Positions 1 through 9,915 of a DNA stretch of 64,000 nt are shown one piece after another; positions within the stretch are counted from its first letter, which is position 1, and every line of letters starts with the position of its first letter. The translations under genes and the position numbers were made by a program. The DNA is from Eledone cirrhosa (lineage: Eukaryota; Mollusca; Cephalopoda; Octopoda; Eledonidae): NCBI GenBank assembly GCA_964016885.1, contig OZ024757.1, positions 22,297,901 to 22,361,900 of the forward strand. The letters run 5' to 3'. The notes beneath the pieces are model-generated. The model did no database searches. It had not been told where the DNA came from and saw only the letters and a list, made by a program, of their open reading frames with translations.

Positions 1-261
1 GTTGTTGGTTAGAGTAGCAGTCATTGATGTTTAGTCCTCAGTCACTCCCAAGTCAGCACTGGAACTGCCATTAGACATTCCACAGAAGACCATCCTACCT
101 TTGAAACTCTACAGTAATAGACTGCAGTATAGGGAATCTCTTCTAATTAAAATTCAAAACATCTTACGTGATGAAAGAATGATATGAACTTTCAACAACA
201 TATTTGATTTTCTCGTTTATTTCATAGTTAAGTGCAATATTTGGTGTAGCAGAAGATTACA
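1..261. other. Unassigned AT-rich sequence
   Basis: I see no repeat, open frame or RNA signature in this stretch. It leads into the (CA)n start of the first minisatellite. Confidence 0.5.
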
Positions 262-937
262 TACACACACACACACATACACCTGTATGAATGTATAGTA
301 ACACAAACATGCAAATATATATGGATGTGCTCATCTAAAGTATATACATACATGTATGTATATAACTAGGTGTATGTGTGTATATATATATATATATATA
401 TTATACACACACACACATACACCTGTGTGAATGTATAGTAACACAAACATGCAAATATATATGGATGTGCTCATCTAAAGTATATACACACATGTATGTA
501 TATAACTAGGTGTATGTGTGTTATATATATATTATACACACACACACACCTGTGTGAGTATATAATACTAACACAAACATGCAAATATATATGAATGTGC
601 TCCTCTCAAGTATATACATACATGTACGTATGTATATAAATAGGTGTATGTGTGTATATATATATATATTATACACACACACACACATCTGTGTGTATAT
701 ACTAACACAAACATACAAATATATATGGATGTGCTCATCTAAAGTATATACATACATGTATGTATGTATATAAATAGGTGTATGTGTGTATATATATATA
801 TATATATTATACACACACACACATCTGTGTGTATATACTAACACAAACATACAAATATATATGGATGTGCTCATCTAAAGTATATACATACATGTATGTA
901 TGTATATAAATAGGTGTATGTGTGTATATATATATAG
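262..937. repeat. Minisatellite of about 135 bp, five units
   Basis: Each unit carries a (CA)n run, a block with ACACAAACAT, the marker GATGTGCTCATCTAAAG, a TACATACATG block and a (TA)n run. The marker ends near 340, 480, 610, 744 and 880, giving spacings of 140, 130, 134 and 136. Short tyrosine/isoleucine-rich open frames on both strands are products of the repeat and not genes. Neighbouring units differ mainly in the lengths of the simple-repeat parts. Confidence 0.85.
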
Positions 938-1104
938 AAATATATATATGCATACATATTAATATGTATATAAATATGCAAGCACATGTAAACGCCCCCC
1001 CCCCCTCCCCCACACACACAACAACATATAAAATCAAAGATATAACACTGTATATATTGTTCAAAGGAGGTTCTGTCCATGCATGTGTGTGCATATATAT
1101 ATAT

Positions 1105-1134
<30 letters not shown>
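938..1134. repeat. Simple-repeat spacer with (TA)n, a C-run and (CA)n
   Basis: The stretch holds (TA)n, a run of Cs near 990-1005 and (CA)n. It abuts the 5' truncation point of the following LINE fragment. Confidence 0.7.
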
Positions 1135-1138
<4 letters not shown>

Positions 1139-1140
1139 GT

Positions 1141-1526
1141 CTGTGGAAGACTTACGTAGATTAGAGAGAAACGAAGCCTGCATGCTCCGATGGATGTGTA
1201 ATAGTAATATACGCGAACGGCAAAGCATAAATGAAATGAGAGAGAGACAGAGCACAAGAGGAATCAAATGCTGTGTGCAGGAGAGGCGGTTGTGTTGGTA
1301 TGGACATGTGATGCGTATGAAGCATGACAGTTGCATAAAAAGGTGCAGAGCACTAGAAGTCGATGGAAACCGCGGAATGGGGAGACCCAAGAAGACCTGG
1401 GGTGAGGTGATAAAAGCCGACCTTACCCAATTACACCTCTCAAAGGTGACGACACACGACCGTGACCTCTGGCGTCACGCAGTAATACAGAAGACCCGAC
1501 CCCCCACGGGTACAAGCCGAAGCTAA
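1141..1526 (+). pseudogene. LINE ORF2 C-terminal fragment (reverse-transcriptase tail)
   Basis: The frame reads VEDLRRLERNEACMLRWMC, then a WYGHVMRM motif and GRPKKTWGEVIKADL, and stops at 1524-1526. These motifs are typical of the region after the reverse-transcriptase domain in many animal non-LTR retrotransposons. The minus-strand copy at 17698-18189 encodes a clearly homologous protein. The fragment starts abruptly after (TA)n, so it is a 5'-truncated dead copy. The catalytic domain is absent. The AUG nearest the open frame lies in microsatellite and is not a real start. Confidence 0.85.
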
Positions 1527-1840
1527 AGGATATAGACAATATGCCCCCCACACACTCCCACTGTAAAGTGGTCGTGGAGGTGTCACGGCAAAAAAGCACT
1601 CAGCCTACACTGTAAAGTGGACGTAGAGGTGTCACAGAAAAAAGCACCTAGCCACACTGTAAAGTGGACGTGGATGTGCCACAGAAAAAAGCACCCAGCA
1701 CTCACTGTAAATGAGGTTGGTGTAAGGAAGGGCATGCAGCTGTGGAAATCAGGCCAGAATCAGTAACCATATGGGCAACAGGACAACCCGTCTAACCCAT
1801 GTTAACGTGGAAGAACGGACGTAAAACGGTGATGATGATA
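1527..1840 (+). mobile_element. LINE 3' UTR with about 48-bp tandem units and (GATGAT) tail
   Basis: After the stop, three imperfect copies of a unit containing CACTGTAAAGTGG and a GTGCCACGG-like block followed by A-run AAAAGCACC begin near 1559, 1608 and 1655. Next comes a block around AATGAGGTTGGTGT and GGAAGGGCATGCAGCTG, then AACCCGTCTAACCCATG and a final GGACGTAAAACGGTGATGATG. The same end is seen on other LINE copies and on the long SINEs in this window. Confidence 0.8.
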
Positions 1841-1949
1841 TACACACATATATACACACACACACATATATATATACATACACACACACACACATTTATA
1901 TACACATATATATATACACGCACACATATACACACGCACACATATATAC

Positions 1950-1992
<43 letters not shown>

Positions 1993-2020
1993 CACACACA
2001 CACACATATATATATATAAC
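1841..2020. repeat. (TA)n/(CA)n microsatellite
   Basis: Interrupted TATATA and CACACA runs directly follow the LINE tail and precede the foldback element. Confidence 0.9.
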
Positions 2021-2361
2021 GAAGGAATTGTGGTAAGGAACCAGATGGACCATAACGCACCAGAGTACTCAATACTTAGGGTAGTAGAGTGGGTAATAGG
2101 AAAAAGTATGACTCCGACGGCAGAGCTCGAGCCGTATCGACAGCTATTTCTGGACTGAAATAGCCGTCGAAATGGCTTGAGCTCTGCCGTCGGGGTCATA
2201 CTTTTTACTATATATATATATATATATATAGGAACGAGTAGGACCCCGACGGCTGAGCTCAAGCCGTCGGGGTCCTACTCGTTCCTATTACCCACTCTAC
2301 TACTATTGAGTACTTTGGTGTGTTATGGTCCATCTGGTTCCTTACCACATTTCCTTCGTTT
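2021..2361. mobile_element. Nested foldback (palindromic) element, CGACGG family, copy 1
   Basis: Outer arms (about 2021-2101 and 2282-2361) are imperfect reverse complements containing AACCAGATGGACCATAACGC and its complement. Inside lie two further palindromes: 2102-2207, with CGACGGCAGAGCTC arms, and 2231-2287, with arms around GGACCCCGACGGCTGAGCTC. A (TA)n run separates them. Two related copies occur at 39436 and 50917, also beside (TA)n. There is no ORF. The structure suggests a non-autonomous foldback transposon that inserted into a copy of itself. Confidence 0.75.
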
Positions 2362-2890
2362 TATATATATATATATATACACACACATATATACACACAC
2401 ACATATATACACACACACATGTATGTATGTATATGTGAATATGTGTGTCAGTGTATATATATATATGAGTGTGTGTGTGTGTATATGAGTGTGTGAAGGT
2501 AGTGTATTGATTTATATATATGTCTGCATTAATAAATCCTACTTTATTTCTCCGTTTCAAGTCCCTCATCCATCTATTAATCTCAAATGCAATTTATCTA
2601 AACAGGCAAACACAGATGTAAGCTCATGTCTAGTTCAGCATCTACATATGTATCTGCTGGATATAAACTAACGTGTGTCTACATCTATGTACATATGTAT
2701 CTGCTGTGCACTAGGTAATGTGTTTATATATGTGTGTATGTGTGTGTATGTATGTATGTATGTATATATATATATACGTATGTTGGTAGGTATGTGTGTA
2801 TATATGTATATATTAAACGTAGGTTGGTAGGTATGTATGTATATACGTAGGTTGGTAGATATGTGTGTATGTTATCTCTTTCTCTTAATT
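2362..2890. repeat. (TA)n/(CA)n/(TATG)n tracts with short unique spacer
   Basis: Microsatellite runs occupy 2362-2520 and 2715-2870. The spacer 2521-2714 has no feature I recognise. A GTAGGTTGGTAGGTATGT-like motif recurs three times near 2783-2860. Confidence 0.7.
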
Positions 2891-2952
2891 TCGAGTATAT
2901 TTATTTGACCGGCCACCTTCCTGGTGGCAAGGTTGTAAAGGAAAAGAAATTG

Positions 2953-3285
2953 TCATCCCTTGAATCGCAAGAATGTTTTGCAGATTTTGAAGGAGCCAGC
3001 TATCGCAGCCATTTGTAGACTATGAATTAGGGAGCTGCGCTCTTTGCTCGCAAATCCAAGTTCAGTCATACTTTGGTCCAAGCGGGTTGATATATAACCC
3101 GTAGCTCCAATAATGATGGGTATGACGCTAAAGGTGTATCTTGGATACTGGATTTGTAAACTCCTCATCAATGGTCCGTAGATGTCCTCCTTCTCCTGTA
3201 TTTTTCTGACAACGTTTACATCAAGTGGGCAGCTGATCTCCACAACAGAACACGTTTTCAATGTGTGGTCCCAATAAACCTTTCA
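2953..3285 (-). pseudogene. LINE reverse-transcriptase C-terminal fragment of a second lineage
   Basis: The minus-strand frame reads TCSVVEISCPLDVNVV, then EKEDIYGPLMRSLQ, IPIIIGATGYIS and a terminal IAGSFKICKTFLRF before the stop. The order of a valine-rich strand, a PLD-NV segment, an EK..Y.PL helix, an IIGA.G motif and a KI.KTF end matches the C-terminal domain of a group of non-LTR retrotransposon proteins that I know as reverse-transcriptase family members. It differs from the WYGHVM type seen elsewhere in the window. An in-frame stop lies just upstream of the VYWDHTLK segment, so the copy is truncated and inactive. Confidence 0.75.
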
Positions 3286-3670
3286 AGGAATTACACCAGT
3301 CTAGCCTCCTGTTATTTTATAATAATTAACTCAGTACGCGCACCACCAACTACACAAACGAAGACGGGTGAGTTGCATTACGTTGAGTGCTCTCCATAAT
3401 ATTACATCGAGATTGACCATGCGGAATGACCAGTTCTATCCAGTGGTGAACCAACAAACCTAAATATATATATATATATATATAGTATTAAGGATACTAT
3501 TTATGGTTGTGTATATACAAAAATCTTTTATAGTTATATATATTTTAAACCCTAAATAGTGAAAGACAGTAATTTATTACTACCTTATAACCAGTAAGAT
3601 AAATAGCTCAAATGTAACAACATCAGTAGTTCTACAGAACAGTTATATAGTTATATATATATATATATAT
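3286..3670. other. AT-rich spacer, no recognised gene
   Basis: Contains (TA)n at 3465-3485. The part 3300-3460 may be older LINE sequence, but I could not extend the reading frame through it. Confidence 0.4.
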
Positions 3671-3842
3671 ATTATTCAGAATATTAATAAATGAAGACAT
3701 TCACATAATCAAAATATATGTTTTATTATATATATTTCGAAGGTCGAGGACGTATTGAAAAAACAGCACAGTACCTTTGAAATGTATATAATAAAACATT
3801 TTGATTATGTGAATGTCTTCATTTATTAATATTCTGAATAAT
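3671..3842. mobile_element. Inverted pair of hammerhead-type AT-rich elements, cores lost
   Basis: The ends ATTATTCAGAAT and ATTCTGAATAAT are reverse complements, and the arms hold AATAAATGAAGACATTCACA and its complement. Each arm retains the GAAA-palindrome-TAATAAAA end of the hammerhead seen intact at 4574-4635. The CUGAUGA half is missing because the arms meet inside stem II near 3745-3760. Flanked by (TA)n. Confidence 0.7.
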
Positions 3843-3919
3843 ATTAATAACTCCAGAAAACTTCATTGTAGAGTGCTTTTAATCTATTGTAAAACTATAT
3901 TCATTGAGTAATCAATGAA

Positions 3920-3935
3920 CCATGTTAATCTTTGG

Positions 3936-3984
<49 letters not shown>
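3920..3984. repeat. (TA)n microsatellite
   Basis: About 45 bp of uninterrupted TA lies directly before the dispersed element at 3985. Confidence 0.95.
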
Positions 3985-3990
<6 letters not shown>

Positions 3991-4225
3991 GAGAAGAAAG
4001 AAGAATACTGCATGGTTTGCACATGGGTTACATATGATAAAAATAGTCCTTCGTCAGTGATTTTCCAACCATCATTGGTATTTCATCGCATTAAAGACCA
4101 GATACCTCAGGTTGGTGCGAGCAATAATTAAAAAAAGTTATTGGGACCAGAATTCGCGTAAGGTGAGGGGGGACAAGTAAACAACATAGAAGGATAAAAG
4201 CAAATCGAAGATAGGAAAATAAACA
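3985..4225 (-). mobile_element. Dispersed element X, partial copy, (TA)n-flanked
   Basis: The sequence is the reverse complement of the right part of the element at 38835-39380. Shared segments include TACATATGATAAAAATAGTC (compare TTATTCATATGTAACCC on the other strand) and TTGGTGCGAGCAA. No open frame. Both sides are (TA)n. Confidence 0.6.
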
Positions 4226-4292
4226 AGCAATATATATATATATGTATGTATGTATGTATATATGCTTTTGCAGATATGTAAGTACATACATA

Positions 4293-4510
4293 TATATATA
4301 TCTATACAATATATTAATAAATGGAAACTATATTTATAAAACCATATTTATTTTATTATACAACCAAGACAAATTATGGTGCGCTTATAAATATAGTTTT
4401 CATTTATTAATATATTGTGTATTTACTCCACTAACCTCTTGAGTGCTTTATATCAGTTATAAACATTTTTAAGCTTGTTGAATCCCAACAAATTAAATAT
4501 AACCTCTGCA
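4293..4510 (-). mobile_element. AT-rich hammerhead-type element, ribozyme core missing
   Basis: Shares AAATGGAAACTATATTTAT and GTGCTTTATATCAGTTATAAA with the elements at 5904-6333 and 37165-37442. The segment that would carry CUGANGA and stem II is replaced by an unrelated short sequence, followed by an inverted partial duplicate (ATAAATATAGTTTTCATTTA). Bounded by (TA)n at 4513. Confidence 0.6.
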
Positions 4511-4529
4511 TATATATATATATATTATT

Positions 4530-4700
4530 TAAAATATTAATAAATGGATACATTCACATAATCAAAATATATGTTTTATTATATATATTTCGGAGGTACT
4601 GTGCTGTTTTTTCAGTACGTCCTCATCAGATAAAATACATAAATTGATGCATGACATACCTCAACTGTGCTGATGGTTCAATTCCAGTCTTATATATATA
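4530..4700 (-). mobile_element. AT-rich hammerhead-carrying element
   Basis: Begins next to (TA)n and shares AATAAATGGATACATTCACA-type sequence with 3671-3842. It has no ORF and carries the hammerhead annotated at 4574-4635. Confidence 0.6.
4574..4635 (-). ncRNA. Type-I hammerhead self-cleaving ribozyme candidate H1
   Basis: On the minus strand, CTGATGA (complement of 4623-4629) is followed by stem II GGACGTACTG / CAGTACCTCC with one mismatch and an A-rich loop. GAAA follows (complement of 4588-4591), then the self-complementary ATATATAT as stem III, and UA as the cleavage dinucleotide. Stem I is TTTTAT (complement of 4630-4635) paired with ATAAAA (complement of 4574-4579), six perfect pairs. 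Such short palindromic stem III ribozymes are known from Penelope-like elements and animal retrozymes and tend to act as dimers. Confidence 0.75.
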
Positions 4701-5122
4701 AATAAATATACACGAGTGTGTATGATTGTGTATAGAAGATTATATTAATAAAAGGAATTCCAACTTTGTCTGATTTACTCGTTTCATTTACAATCCTTTA
4801 AAATTTATAATGGTATTAGAATGAAATAGTATGGTAGAATATTAAATGTTAAATGTTAATTGAACAAGTACTTTCATGCTTTCGCAATCTTCAGGTTCAT
4901 ATTCAGTGGTGACAGTCAAGTTTTCAATTTTCAACTGTGTATATGCTTTTGCAGATATCTAAGTACATTTATATATATATATATGCAGGTATATATTTAA
5001 ACACACACATATCTCTGCATATATGTATGTACATTTATGTATGTAAATATATATTTACATACTCACACACACATATTTTTAGTGTGCATGTCTGTGTGAG
5101 AGTATGTATATATATATATATA

Positions 5123-5215
5123 TAAAACAGAGCATGTCTGTCTGTCTGTCTGACTCCCTAAAACTCGAGAACCACCCAACCGATTGTTTTCAAACTTTAC
5201 ACATGTAATACTGTG
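5123..5215 (-). mobile_element. Fragment of CTAGCAG-type dispersed repeat
   Basis: The reverse complement matches 30060-30160: a TGTAAAGTTTGAAAA block, CGGTTGGGTG, a TTTTAAGG-like block and a CAGACAGACA run ending in ATATATA. It is the 3' portion only. Confidence 0.65.
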
Positions 5216-5545
5216 ATCTGTGTGTATGTGAATGTGTGTACAACACAGCTATATATATATGTGGATGTGTGTGTGTGTGAATGTGTGTACAACACAGCTA
5301 TATATATATATGTTGATGTGTGTGTATGTGTGTCTACAAGACAGATGTATATAAATGGACGAGTATACATGTGTGTGTGTCTGTACCAGAGAGCTGTATA
5401 TGTGAATGTTTGTGTATGTGAGTGTGTATATATGTTGATGTGTGTGTACAAAACAGCTGCACATATGTGGATATGTATACATGTGTGTGTATGTGTGTAC
5501 ACAAAACAGCTGCATATATTTGGATGTGTATACACATCTTTTCAT
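5213..5545. repeat. Minisatellite of about 64 bp, five units
   Basis: Units contain GAATGTGTGTACAACACAGC followed by (TA)n and GTGGATGTGTGTG. Later units read ACAAAACAGCTGCA. All overlapping open frames on both strands come from this repeat. Confidence 0.8.
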
Positions 5546-5903
5546 GGAGTTTATTTATTGGAGAGATACCATACAGATAAAATACTTCGAAATGCATGAA
5601 AAGGAAATGGAACATGGAAACAGAGAATTTCATGCATGCATGAGCCCTTAACTGTTGATTGAGTCCTAGGGACGCTGTAGTGACATACATTTATACTCAG
5701 TGGAACCCACTCCCTATTCAAGTGAAAATACAGCTGATTTCCTCAAGTGAGACAGTGAGAGTGAGGAAGAGATATAGAAGTGTCAACCTCTGTACTTGAC
5801 TGGTACTTTGTTTATTGACCTTGAAATAAATTGTATTGTAGTATCAATGGCAGGTTTAGCTAGGTTAATATCGAAATGTTGAATATATATATATATATAT
5901 ATA
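5546..5903. other. Mostly unassigned, with a degenerate SINE fragment
   Basis: A stretch near 5790-5830 (ACTTGACTGGTACTTTG, then ATTGACC) resembles the tail half of the GGCAGTATCGG SINE in minus orientation, strongly decayed. A (TA)n run at 5883-5904 closes the interval. Confidence 0.4.
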
Positions 5904-6037
5904 TGCAAAAGTTTTATTTAAAATTGTTGGGTTACAACAAGTAAATATTTTATAACCGATATAAAGCACTCGACAAGTTTTTGGAGTAGATATACGATAT
6001 TAAACAAATGGAAACTATATTTATAAAACCATATTTA

Positions 6038-6099
6038 TTTCATTATACATATTTCAGGGATACCATATTAAAAATATGGCATGCCTTCGTCAGATAAAA
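6038..6099 (-). ncRNA. Type-I hammerhead ribozyme candidate H2
   Basis: Minus strand: stem I TTTTAT (complement of 6094-6099) pairs with ATGAAA (complement of 6038-6043) with one G-U. CTGACGA is the core (position 7 is variable in the family). Stem II pairs GGCATGCCATATT with AATATGGTATCCC with one mismatch. GAAA is followed by ATATGTAT as a near-palindromic stem III and UA at the cleavage site. It mirrors H3. Confidence 0.72.
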
Positions 6100-6228
6100 T
6101 ACAATATATAAACAGTTTTATAAATAATTTTGACGTACCATAAATATAATTTTGACGTACCATAAATATAATGGTCGCTTATATTTATGGTACGTCAAAA
6201 TTATTTATAAAACTGTTTATATATTGTA

Positions 6229-6290
6229 TTTTATCTGACGAAGGCATGCCATATTTTTAATATGGTATCCCTGAAATATGTATAATGAAA
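6229..6290 (+). ncRNA. Type-I hammerhead ribozyme candidate H3
   Basis: Stem I 6229-6234 pairs with 6285-6290. The core CTGACGA is 6235-6241, followed by a long stem II up to 6272, GAAA at 6273-6276, palindromic stem III 6276-6283 and the cleavage-site A at 6284. All elements needed for the fold are present. Because H2 lies inverted in the same transcript, long-hairpin formation would compete with ribozyme folding. Confidence 0.72.
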
Positions 6291-6333
6291 TAAATATGGT
6301 TTTATAAATATAGTTTCCATTTGTTTAATATCG

Positions 6334-6950
6334 CAAGATTCAAACAATTTATTAAAATAAATTAAAAAATATAATTTAAATATTCACCTATTCCATTTGC
6401 TTTTACCAACGGTTTCACCTCACAAAAGCTTGGAAATCCTAGGGACTTCCAATGGAAATGTTCGGATCTTCAGAGACCATTTTCCCTACCTAGCACAAAA
6501 GTCCTAGGAACGGCAAAATATATTGCCACCTGCCAGCTAGCACAGGATCGAATGAGGCCGTAAACTTGACCTGTGCATGAACCAGCCCTTAGTAGAAGCA
6601 AAAGTAAACATAGACGTGTTGTCTATCACGCCACTAAAAATAGCAACTAAATAAAATAAAATTAATCTCCGTTTATATATATATATATATTTATATATAA
6701 TAGTATGTTATTTGAAGGCTATCAGAATGCAAAATGGACGGTAGATTTCGTAATAAATTGAAGGCAATGAAGATGTTGGTGTGTCACCTGTTATTTTATT
6801 TACCTGTCCTAATATTTTGGGTCTAAAAACTCTTTGTAAGAAGAATATAATAAGAATCTGGATTGAAGTTCATGCTTTTGTTGTTACATGTATCTGTATG
6901 TGTGTATGTATATATTTATATACACATACATATACGTGTGTGTGTGTGTG
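6334..6950. other. Unassigned AT-rich spacer
   Basis: Contains (TA)n at 6673-6700 and (CA)n/(TATG)n at 6895-6950. I find no coding signal. The part 6400-6640 is of normal complexity but not recognised. Confidence 0.4.
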
Positions 6951-6954
6951 TTAG

Positions 6955-7135
6955 TTTTTGTTGTGGAGACAATTGAGTTAGTGGTTAGTTTGATCAGTTC
7001 ATAACTGTAAGGTAGTGAGTTCAATCCCTGCCTGCACCATGCAGCATGTTGTATCCTTGAGCAAGACACTTTATTTCATGTTACTCCAGTGGTCTGAAGT
7101 CTTATCTCTTTCTACTGTATTAACAATATCGAAAG
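6955..7135 (+). mobile_element. Degenerate tRNA-headed SINE (SINE-B-like)
   Basis: A-box-like GAGTTAGTGGTTAG, B-box-like GTGAGTTCAATCC, then CCTTGAGCAAGACACTTTA and a TTACTCCAG block. Same order as the SINEs at 11231 and 38596, but with many changes. Confidence 0.65.
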
Positions 7136-7435
7136 CTCTAATAACAGAACAAAATGATCTGTTGTGGACCAGGGTCAGATGAAGCCATCCTATTTTTATA
7201 TATTTAAAGAAACTTTCTCCCCAATCCTAAGTGTCATCTGATTAACGCATAAGAGTGAGATAAGAGGCATAATTATTGAACTCACTGATATCAACTTTAT
7301 ATGAGAAAGGTGACTGGTTTGATCTATCGAGACTCCAGTAATACCATCATTAACAGGTTCTATACTATTGGTTTAATTGATTCAGAGCTACTACCAAAAT
7401 CTACCTAATTAGCACTTTACTGTACATACTCACAT
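7136..7435. other. Unassigned sequence
   Basis: No repeat or reading frame recognised here. Confidence 0.3.
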
Positions 7436-7830
7436 GGAATGAAGAATCCTGGCATCTGAGCACAAGAGCTACAGAAGGTTGCTACATATCCTGTACAAAA
7501 CAAACAGCTTTGTCAGGCAGCAGGTTAACAATTATACTGGCAGACAGGAACTACTTCTTGCAATAGAGAAAAGACAGAAGCTGGAAGATTGCCTGGTATG
7601 GTCATGTATCCCACCACAGCTCCTTTTCTTAAACCATTCTTCAGGGTACAGTTAAGGGAGGGCAAACAAGAGGCAAACAAAGAAACTCCTGGTCCAGCAA
7701 CATCAAAGACTGGACCGATCACAGTACTGGGACATTTTTATGCATGATGGAGAATATAGATCAGTGGCAACAGCTGCCTATGAGAAAGTGGAACCCCAAC
7801 AACTGGCTGGACCAGTGGCACATCTAGAGT
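7436..7830 (+). pseudogene. Decayed LINE ORF2 C-terminus leading into a tandem array
   Basis: Read with frameshifts, the plus strand gives AWYGHVSHHSS, TILQGTVKGGQTRGKQRNSW and SNIKDWTDHS. This corresponds to the tail of a widespread non-LTR lineage with a GHV motif and a TILQGTVEGG..RGRQ..SW motif. Further on, a VATAAYEKVEPQQLAGP segment sits where those proteins have a terminal VA...PQRL-type end, and the 41-bp array begins there. Stops and frameshifts make it a pseudogene. Confidence 0.72.
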
Positions 7831-9000
7831 GGCACCCCAACAACTGGCTGCACCAGTGGCACATCTAGAGTGGCACCCCAACGACTGGCTGCACCAGTGG
7901 CACATCTAGAGTGGCACCCCAACAACTGGCTGCACCAGTGGCACATCTAGAGTGGCACCCCAACGACTGGCTGCACCAGTGGCACATCTAGAGTGGCACC
8001 CCAACGACTGGCTGCACCAGTGGCACATCTAGAGTGGCACCCCAACAACTGGCTGCACCAGTGGCACATCTAGAGTGGCACCCCAACGACTGGCTGCACC
8101 AGTGGCACATTTAGAGTGGCACCCCAACAACTGGCTGCACCAGTGGCACATCTAGAGTGGCACCCCAACAACTGGCTGCACCAGTGGCACATCTAGAGTG
8201 GCACCCCAACGACTGGCTGCACCAGTGGCACATCTAGAGTGGCACCCCAACAACTGGCTGCACCAGTGGCACATCTAGAGTGGCACCCCAACAACTGGCT
8301 GCACCAGTGGCACATCTAGAGTGGCACCCCAACGACTGGCTGCACCAGTGGCACATCTAGAGTGGCACCCCAACAACTGGCTGCACCAGTGGCACATCTA
8401 GAGTGGCACCCCAACAACTGGCTGCACCAGTGGCACATCTAGAGTGGAACCCCAACGACTGGCTGCACCAGTGGCACATCTAGAGTGGCACCCCAACGAC
8501 TGGCTGCACCAGTGGCACATCTAGAGTGGAACCCCAACGACTGGCTGCACCAGTGGCACATCTAGAGTGGCACCCCAACGACTGGCTGCACCAGTGGCAC
8601 ATCTAGAGTGGAACCCCAACGACTGCCTGCACCAGTGGCACATCTAGAGTGGCACCCCAACGACTGACTGCACCAGTGGCACATCTAGAGTGGCACCCCA
8701 ACGACTGACTGCACCAGTGGCACCCCAACGACTGCCTGCACCAGTGGCACATCTAGAGTGGCACCCCAACGACTGACTGCACCAGTGGCACCCCAACGAC
8801 TGGCTGCACCAGTGGCACATCTAGAGTGGAACCCCAACGACTGCCTGCACCAGTGGCACCCCAACGACTGCCTGCACCAGTGGCACATCTAGAGTGGAAC
8901 CCCAACGACTGGCTGCACTAGTGGCACATCTAGTGTGACACCCCAATGACTGGCTGTGCCAGTGGCACATCTAGTGTGACACCCCAATGACTTGCTGCAT
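7788..9000. repeat. 41-bp tandem array, about 29 units
   Basis: The unit runs GTGGCACCCCAACGACTGGC, then TGCACCAGTGGCACATCTAG and A. Variants alternate AACAACTGG with AACGACTGG, and GGAACC with GGCACC. From 8700 on, several units lack the GCACATCTAG part, so unit length varies. The array starts at the end of the LINE C-terminal fragment and decays into the TAGTGTGACACC variants before 9000. A minus-strand open frame at 8685-8888 is a by-product. Confidence 0.92.
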
Positions 9001-9328
9001 CAGTGGTGGGAATGTGATTGATTGATACTCAAATATAAGTCCACCCCCTATTTATTGTCTAAGAAACAGGCAAAAATCCACCCCCTGTTTATAAGCCAAG
9101 GTAGGTAATCAACACATTATGTCTAGATAGTGTGGTTCTGAAATTCTCATGAGTGGAGAATATATTTATGAAATTTTAATATTTTGATATTTTAAATATT
9201 TTAAGTGTTGTTTAGAATATAATTTTGTTTCACACCACCAAGACGTATTGATTTTATACCAATTTCCAACCATTTTGAAGGCCATATTTCTTCAAAACAT
9301 ATAAAAAACAATAGGTAATGTTGAAAAT
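9001..9328. other. Unassigned AT-rich sequence
   Basis: A block near 9020-9110 (CAAATATAAGTCCACCCCC, then AAATCCACCCCCTGTTTATA) repeats itself loosely and may be part of an old element, as similar text occurs at 13620-13700. Nothing else recognised. Confidence 0.35.
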
Positions 9329-9560
9329 GAAACTGGTGTAATATTCCCCTCCAAAGTGAAACTGGTGTAATATTCACCACCGAAGTGAAACTGGTGTAAT
9401 ATTCCCCTCCAAAGTGAAATCAGTGTAATATTCCCCTCCAAAGTGAAACTGGTGTAATATCCCCCTCCAAAGTGAAATCAGTGTAATATCCCCCTCCAAA
9501 GTGAAACTGGTGTAATATTCCCCTCCAAAGTGAAATCAGTGTAATATTCCCCTCCAAAGC
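9329..9560. repeat. 29-bp tandem array, eight units
   Basis: Unit GAAACTGGTGTAATATTCCC followed by CTCCAAAGT, starting every 29 bp from 9329. ACTGG alternates with ATCAG. Confidence 0.93.
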
Positions 9561-9915
9561 GAAACCAGTACCTCACCCCATTTTACTATTGTTTTTTTTT
9601 TTTGTTTTTTGTTTTGTGTCACATATTTCATGGTTTATATATGAGAATATATGGCAACTGATGTATATTTCCCTCCAATGAAATATCTCCCACACTGTTC
9701 ACCTGCCTGAATCTATGACTACACATAATATCATGTGAACAACCAATCATAAATCACTGTTGTATGATGTTATCACATACAAATCACATGATATTGATAT
9801 CTGGGGAACATGTCTTTTATTTATTTATTTTTATTGAACTGTTCCAGAAATAAATAATCTCTTCAGAGACTTCAGTGTTGACCCTGGTCTTCACAGAAAT
9901 TATCTTTCAAGAACA
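9561..9915. other. Unassigned AT-rich sequence
   Basis: A T-run lies at 9592-9617. No gene or repeat family was recognised. Confidence 0.3.

Larger units (their letters stand above)
5904..6333. mobile_element. Inverted pair of hammerhead-carrying elements
   Basis: Arms at 5995-6165 and 6178-6333 are near-perfect reverse complements. The centre contains a doubled GACGTACCATAAATATAA segment. Each arm carries a hammerhead (6038-6099 minus, 6229-6290 plus). The sequence to the left of the arms (5904-5994) matches the flank of the single element at 37350-37440 in inverted orientation, including the IR-flanking AAAGCACTCGACAAG. No ORF; (TA)n borders the left side. Confidence 0.8.

Noticed and set aside
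4035..4075. Hammerhead in element X (minus strand CTGACGAAGGACT)
   Set aside because: No GAAA and no closing stem within reach; the copy at 39305 lacks them too.
9329..9560. CRISPR-like regular repeat (29 bp)
   Set aside because: Units abut with no spacers and the context is eukaryotic.
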